From contig NZ_CP069535.1 of NCBI RefSeq assembly GCF_016889805.1, positions 558,001 through 622,000 on the forward strand: a DNA stretch of 64,000 nucleotides, in the 5' to 3' direction. Shown here one piece after another: positions 59,793 through 64,000 of the stretch (position 1 is the stretch's first letter; each line of letters starts with the position of its first letter). Below the pieces are notes generated by a model. The model saw only the letters and a program-made list of their open reading frames with translations. It did no database searches and was not told where the DNA came from. This DNA comes from Rhodanobacter sp. FDAARGOS 1247. GTDB taxonomy: Bacteria > Pseudomonadota > Gammaproteobacteria > Xanthomonadales > Rhodanobacteraceae. A program made the translations under genes and the position numbers.

Positions 59793-59964
59793 CGGGGGGT
59801 TCCATCTTGATCGCGTGGAGGAGGAGGGGAGCCTCGCCACGCAGCGGGAAGGTTGTCTCACGACATGGGCTTAATGTACTACGCGGTTTGTTAATGCCGC
59901 GTAACTGGGCTGCCACAACGGCTCGCCCTCACTTTGTCGATGGGCTCCGCAGCGCCAGACTATA

Positions 59965-59986
59965 TTTTCACCACAAAAGGTGAAAA
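59965..59986 (+). promoter_or_regulatory. Candidate LexA operator and promoter of lexA
   Basis: TTTTCACC-N6-GGTGAAAA is a perfect 8-base inverted repeat whose right half covers the ribosome-binding site AAGG, two bases before the ATG. TATATT at 59961-59966 could be the -10 box. It is unlike the enterobacterial CTGT-N8-ACAG. A position over promoter and start suits autorepression by the LexA encoded directly downstream. Confidence 0.6.
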
Positions 59987-59987
59987 C

Positions 59988-60617
59988 ATGGCGGTCATGA
60001 GCCTGCACCTGACCAGCCGCCAGTCCAACATCCTCGAATTCATCCGGGCCCGCGTGGCGCGGGATGGCCAGGCGCCCACGCTGGAGGAGATCGGCCAGGC
60101 GATGGGCCTGCCCCATGTCAGCGCGGTGCTCAAGCACGTGCGTTCGCTGGAGGCCAAGGGGCGGCTGGCGATCGAGCCGAACCGTTCGCGCGGCATCCGC
60201 CTGGTGGACGCGCCCGACGCGCTGGATGCGGACACCCTGGAGCTGCCGCTGGTCGGCCGCATCGCCGCCGGCGAGCCGCTGTTTTCCGAGTCGCGGATCG
60301 AGCGCAGCCTGCGCGTGTCGCGCTGGCTGTTCCGGCTCACGCCGGATTACCTGGTGCGGGTGGTCGGCGATTCGATGCGCGACGAGGGCATCCTCGACGG
60401 GGACCTGGTCGGCGTGCACGCCACGCCGGTGGCCCGGCACGGCCAGGTGGTGGCGGCGCGCGTCGGCGGCGACCGCTTCACGATCAAGCGGCTGTACTGG
60501 CAGGGCGAGGTGATCCGGCTGCTGCCGAACAGTCCCGGTTACCAGCCGATCGACCCCGACCCCAGCGAGGATTTCGCCATCGAAGGCCTGTTCGCCGGTC
60601 TGCTGAGGGGCGGCTGA
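59988..60617 (+). CDS. lexA: LexA repressor (SOS mutagenesis-cassette type)
   Basis: 209 residues. N-terminal winged helix (TSRQSNILEFIRARVARDGQAPTLEEIGQAMGL, read by TLEEIGQAMGL), self-cleavage site AAG with Ala94-Gly95, catalytic Ser129 in VGDSMRDEGI and Lys167 in FTIKRLY: a functional autocleaving repressor. It heads the lexA-imuA-imuB-dnaE2 cassette, where such LexA paralogues (LexA2) control the cassette. The chosen start has AAGG seven bases upstream; a second lexA may exist elsewhere in the genome, as is common in Xanthomonadales. Confidence 0.93.
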   Translation: MAVMSLHLTSRQSNILEFIRARVARDGQAPTLEEIGQAMGLPHVSAVLKHVRSLEAKGRLAIEPNRSRGIRLVDAPDALDADTLELPLVGRIAAGEPLFSESRIERSLRVSRWLFRLTPDYLVRVVGDSMRDEGILDGDLVGVHATPVARHGQVVAARVGGDRFTIKRLYWQGEVIRLLPNSPGYQPIDPDPSEDFAIEGLFAGLLRGG

Positions 60618-61240
60618 TGGCGGCCGTGATGCCCTTGTCGAACCTGCTCGATGCGCGCCGGGTCTGGCGCGGCCGGGCCGAACCGCCGCCCGCCGGCGAG
60701 CAGCCCACCGGCTGGGCCGCGCTGGATGCGGTACTGCCCAGCGGCGGCTGGCCGGCGGCGGCGCTGTCGGAAATCCTGCTGCCGCTGGATGGCGTGGGCG
60801 AACTGCAACTGGTGCTGCCCACGCTGGCGCGCCTCAGCCAGGGCGCGCGGCCGGTGGTGCTGGTGGCGCCGCCGTATCTGCCCTGCGTGGCCGGTTGGCG
60901 CCAGCACGGCGTGGACATGCGCCGGATCGAGATCGTCACGGCGGCCGAGACCGACGTGTTGTGGGCGACGGAGCAATGCCTGCGCTCGGGCAGTTGCGCC
61001 GCGGTGCTGGCGTGGCCGCGGCAGGCCGACGATCGCGCGTTGCGCCGTCTGCAGGTGGCCGCCGACGGCGGCCGCGCGCTGGCGTTCGCGTTCCGCGATC
61101 GCCAGCATCTCTCCAATGCCTCGCCGGCGGCGTTGCGGCTGGAGCTGGAGGCGCGGCCGCAGGCGCGGGTATGGGTGCGCAAATGCCGTGGCGGCGCGGT
61201 GCCCGCCCAGCCGGTGGCGCTGCCGCGCGCCCTGCATTGA
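60617..61240 (+). CDS. imuA: ImuA, translesion synthesis accessory protein
   Basis: 207 residues, RecA/SulA-like fold: LPSGGWPAAALSEILLPLDG, ARPVVLVAPPYLPCVAGWRQHGVDMRRI, VLAWPRQADDRALRRLQVAADGGRALAF and the C-terminal LRLELEARPQARVWVRKCRGG, all typical of ImuA. It acts with ImuB and DnaE2 in damage-induced mutagenesis. Start codon overlaps the lexA stop (TGATG), so it is translationally coupled. Confidence 0.88.
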   Translation: MAAVMPLSNLLDARRVWRGRAEPPPAGEQPTGWAALDAVLPSGGWPAAALSEILLPLDGVGELQLVLPTLARLSQGARPVVLVAPPYLPCVAGWRQHGVDMRRIEIVTAAETDVLWATEQCLRSGSCAAVLAWPRQADDRALRRLQVAADGGRALAFAFRDRQHLSNASPAALRLELEARPQARVWVRKCRGGAVPAQPVALPRALH

Positions 61241-61252
61241 TGGTGGGCGCCG

Positions 61253-62653
61253 ATGTTGTGGGCCTGCATAGCGTTGCCGCAGCTGGCACTGGACGGTGTC
61301 CTCCGTCGTCGTGCGGACGCGGGCCCGCTGGTGCTGGTGGCCGGCACCGGACATGCGCGCAGCATCGTGGCGGCGAACGCGGCCGCGCGCGAGGCCGGCC
61401 TGCGCGTGGGCCAGCGACTGAGCGCGGCGCAGGCGCTGCTGGCGCAATTCGAGGCCTTGCCGTACCAGCCTGAGCGGGTCGATCAGTGGCACCGGTTCCT
61501 GGCCGCGGTGGCCTATCGCTACAGCGCCGAGGTGAGCCTGCTGCCGCAGGCGATCGTGCTGGAGGTTAGCCGTAGCCTGAATCTGTTCGGTTCGTGGCCG
61601 CGGCTGGAAAGCCTGCTGCGCGCCGATCTCGATGCGCTGGGTTTCCACCACCGGATCAGCGCCGCACCCACGCCGCATGCGGCGCATGTGCTGGCCGGTG
61701 TCGCCGATGGCCAGGCGGTGCTCACAGACGAGCATCTGCGCCGCGCGTTGCAGCGCATCCCGCTCTCGCAGAGCTACCTGCCCGCGGCGACGGCCGAGGC
61801 CTTGCCGGGCATGGGCATCCGCAGCCTGGGCCAGCTGCTGGCGCTGCCGCGCGACGGCTTGCGCCGGCGTTTCGGTGCGGGGTTGCTGCTCGCGCTGGAT
61901 CGCCTGACCGGCGCGGTCCCGGCCGGCCTGGAAGCGTATCGGCCACCCGACCGCTTCGATCTGCGCATCGAGCTGACGCACGAAGTCGAAGCCATTGGCG
62001 CGCTGGTCTTTCCGCTGCGTCGCATGACGTCCGATCTGTCCGCCTATCTGGCCGGTCGCGACGGCGGCGTGCAGCGTTTCACGTTGCAGCTGGAACATCG
62101 CGAGGGACACACCGAGGTGAAGGTGGGCCTGCTCGCGCCCGAGCGCGAGGCCGGCATGCTGTTCGAACTGGCGCGCGCGCGGCTGGAGCAGGTGCAACTG
62201 CCGCAACCGGTCATCGCCATGCGCCTGCTCGCGCGCGATCTGCCTGCGTTCGTGCCGGCCGGCCGCGACCTGTTCGACGAGCGTCCCGCCAATGCGTTGC
62301 CGATCGAACAGTTGCGCGAACGCCTGCGTGCCCGGCTGGGCGATTGCGCTGTGCATCAACTGGGCAGCACCACCGATCCGCGGCCCGAGCTGGCGCAGAA
62401 GGTGACGACTCACGACGACGGCTGGCGGGAACCCTCGCCACGACCAACCTGGCTGTTCGAACGGCCGATTCCCCTGCGTGGTGCCGCGCCGCAGATCCTG
62501 GCCGGCCCCGAGCGGCTGGAAACCGGCTGGTGGGATGGCGGCGAGGTGTGCCGCGACTACTACGTGGTGGAAACCGCGCAAGGCCAGCGCGGCTGGGCGT
62601 TCTGTGCGCCGGGCGAGCGCGACGGCTGGATGCTGCACGGCTGGTTCGCATGA
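61253..62653 (+). CDS. imuB: ImuB, catalytically inactive Y-family polymerase homologue
   Basis: 466 residues. It begins [20 protein letters not shown] and follows a Y-family layout ([52 protein letters not shown]) but the catalytic D and SxDE acids of DinB are replaced (LEVSRS in place of SLDEAY), as in all ImuB proteins. ImuB bridges the beta clamp, ImuA and DnaE2. It follows imuA after 12 bases and overlaps dnaE2 by four. Confidence 0.93.
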   Translation: MLWACIALPQLALDGVLRRRADAGPLVLVAGTGHARSIVAANAAAREAGLRVGQRLSAAQALLAQFEALPYQPERVDQWHRFLAAVAYRYSAEVSLLPQAIVLEVSRSLNLFGSWPRLESLLRADLDALGFHHRISAAPTPHAAHVLAGVADGQAVLTDEHLRRALQRIPLSQSYLPAATAEALPGMGIRSLGQLLALPRDGLRRRFGAGLLLALDRLTGAVPAGLEAYRPPDRFDLRIELTHEVEAIGALVFPLRRMTSDLSAYLAGRDGGVQRFTLQLEHREGHTEVKVGLLAPEREAGMLFELARARLEQVQLPQPVIAMRLLARDLPAFVPAGRDLFDERPANALPIEQLRERLRARLGDCAVHQLGSTTDPRPELAQKVTTHDDGWREPSPRPTWLFERPIPLRGAAPQILAGPERLETGWWDGGEVCRDYYVVETAQGQRGWAFCAPGERDGWMLHGWFA

Positions 62654-64000
62654 ACGCGTATGCCGAACTGCATTGCCTGTCGAACTTCTCGTTCGGCCGC
62701 GGCGCGTCCAGTGCGCGCGAACTGTTCGAGCGCGCGAAGGCCTGCGGCTACGAGGCGCTGGCGATCACCGACGAGTGTTCGCTGGCCGGCATCGTGCGCG
62801 CGCTGGAGGCTTCGCGGGCCACCGGCATGAAACTGATCGTGGGCGCCGAATTCCAGCTCGATGATGGCCCCAGGCTGGTGCTGCTGTGCGAGAACAAGGC
62901 CGGCTATACCGCGCTGTGCGGGTTGATCACCCGCGGTCGCCGCGCCTCGGCCAAGGGCACGTATCGCCTGGGTTGCGCCGATCTGGCCGATGGCGTGCCG
63001 GGTACCTTCGCGCTGTGGCTGCCCGGACGTGAGCCCGATCCCACGTATGGTCGCTGGATGCGCAACACCTTCGCTGGGCGGGCGTGGCTGGCGGTGGAGC
63101 TGCATCACGGACCCGACGACGCCGGGCGCCTGCACGACCTGCAGCAACTCGGGCACGGCCTTGGCCTGCCGCTGGTTGCCGCCGGCGACGTGCACATGCA
63201 CGTGCGTCGCCGGCTTGCGCTGCAGAACACGCTGACCGCGATCCGCCATCGCGTGCCGCTGGCCGAAGCCGGCGCGCTGATCTTCCGCAACGGCGAGCGC
63301 CACCTGCGCCGGCGCGAGGCGCTGGCGGCGATCTACCCGGCCGCGCTGATGCTCGAAAGCACCGCCATCGCCGCGCGCTGCACGTTCAGCCTCGACGAAC
63401 TGAAATACCGCTATCCCGCCGAGCTGGTGCCCGAAGGCCACAGCGCGACCAGCTGGCTGCGGTACCTCACTGAAAAAGGCATGCACTGGCGCTGGCCGGA
63501 TGGCGTGCCGGAGAAGGTTCGCGCGCAGATCGAGCACGAACTTGGGCTGATCGAGTATCTGAAGTACGAGTCGTATTTCCTCACCGTGCAGGACATCGTG
63601 CACTTTGCCCGCAACAAGGGGATTCTCTGCCAGGGCCGCGGTTCGGCGGCGAACTCCGCCGTGTGTTTCGCGCTCGGCGTCACCGAGGTCGACCCGGCGC
63701 GGGTGAACCTGCTGGTGGAGCGTTTCATCAGCAGGGAGCGCAACGAGCCGCCCGACATCGACGTGGATTTCGAGCACGAGCGGCGCGAGGAGGTGATCCA
63801 GTACATCTACGCCAAGTACGGTCGCGAGCGTGCCGCGCTGGCGGCCACGGTGATCTGCTATCGCGGCAGGAGCGCGGTGCGCGACGTGGCCAAGGCGCTA
63901 GGCCTGCCGCCGGACCAGGTGGATCAGCTGAGCGGCATCTTCGGCTGGCGCGGTGAGCAATCGTTGGACGAGCGCCTGCGCGAACACGGTTTCGAGCCGC
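62650..64000 (+). CDS. dnaE2: Error-prone DNA polymerase DnaE2 (partial, 3' end missing)
   Basis: The first 450 residues are present; the gene runs off the right edge. It begins [30 protein letters not shown], the PHP-domain start of DnaE2, and contains [36 protein letters not shown] (the polymerase core start) and [26 protein letters not shown]. This is the C-family polymerase responsible for damage-induced mutagenesis together with ImuA and ImuB. Overlaps the imuB stop (ATGA). Confidence 0.95.
   Translation, partial: MNAYAELHCLSNFSFGRGASSARELFERAKACGYEALAITDECSLAGIVRALEASRATGMKLIVGAEFQLDDGPRLVLLCENKAGYTALCGLITRGRRASAKGTYRLGCADLADGVPGTFALWLPGREPDPTYGRWMRNTFAGRAWLAVELHHGPDDAGRLHDLQQLGHGLGLPLVAAGDVHMHVRRRLALQNTLTAIRHRVPLAEAGALIFRNGERHLRRREALAAIYPAALMLESTAIAARCTFSLDELKYRYPAELVPEGHSATSWLRYLTEKGMHWRWPDGVPEKVRAQIEHELGLIEYLKYESYFLTVQDIVHFARNKGILCQGRGSAANSAVCFALGVTEVDPARVNLLVERFISRERNEPPDIDVDFEHERREEVIQYIYAKYGRERAALAATVICYRGRSAVRDVAKALGLPPDQVDQLSGIFGWRGEQSLDERLREHGFEP

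Noticed and set aside
1..64000. CRISPR array, prophage or transposase genes
   Set aside because: No regular spacer-repeat pattern, phage structural genes or DDE/tyrosine recombinase motifs were seen.

Overview
The window is GC-rich (about 66-68%), densely packed chromosomal DNA from a gammaproteobacterium of the Xanthomonadales/Lysobacterales, most likely Rhodanobacteraceae (Rhodanobacter, Dyella or a relative). The evidence for this is the combination of an E1 / E2 / lipoyl-carrying E3 pyruvate dehydrogenase, a lexA-imuA-imuB-dnaE2 mutagenesis cassette, DUF3247, DUF2845, DUF2884 and DUF6491 proteins, and an ABC-permease/M1-peptidase fusion. The genus is inferred from gene content; no rRNA or other marker is present.

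Layout. 0-3.1 kb: 3' end of a malic enzyme (maeB-like), then aceE and a strong terminator. 3.3-18.9 kb: mostly envelope and housekeeping genes, including an OmpA-like lipoprotein, a DUF883 protein, a glutathione transferase, an MFS exporter with a pentein hydrolase, a divergent acyltransferase/LytTR regulator pair, lipoproteins, a universal stress protein, an exported Bcp-type peroxiredoxin, two tandem TonB-fold proteins, DUF2884, DUF924, two tandem DUF2845 proteins and an MscS channel. 19-23.5 kb: ABC permease-M1 peptidase fusion and its ATPase. 23.8-27.7 kb: aceF, lpd and a DUF6624 protein; aceE therefore lies about 20 kb from aceF-lpd. 27.8-30.5 kb: a Spy/CpxP-like protein divergent from a CpxR/CpxA-like pair, with a perfect GTAAA-N5-GTAAA box between them. 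30.5-31.0 kb: a 600-base non-coding stretch with REP-like hairpins.

31.0-33.1 kb is the most unusual part: four small, lower-GC genes, all on the + strand, with attC-like imperfect inverted repeats before the first, between them and after the last. This reads as a small integron cassette array without an integrase in view (a CALIN or remnant of a chromosomal integron). 33.2-39.1 kb: a GIDE-domain protein with an EF hand next to LemA, a divergent DapB-like reductase, a sigma/anti-sigma pair preceded by a 16-base inverted repeat, DUF6249, a TRIC-family channel and a DUF4892-OmpA protein.

39.4-52.0 kb is one long Tad (tight adherence) pilus operon of 14 genes: Flp-type pilins, TadE/TadG-like proteins, CpaB, CpaC secretin, an FHA-CpaF ATPase, TadB, TadC, DUF192, TadD-like TPR lipoprotein, and several genes of unknown function woven in. 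52-59.8 kb: dinB, an ATP-grasp protein, a lipoprotein-sigma-anti-sigma operon, an APC permease and an agarase-like glycoside hydrolase. 60-64 kb: the SOS cassette lexA-imuA-imuB-dnaE2, with dnaE2 cut by the window edge. No rRNA, tRNA, CRISPR array, prophage or transposase gene was recognised.
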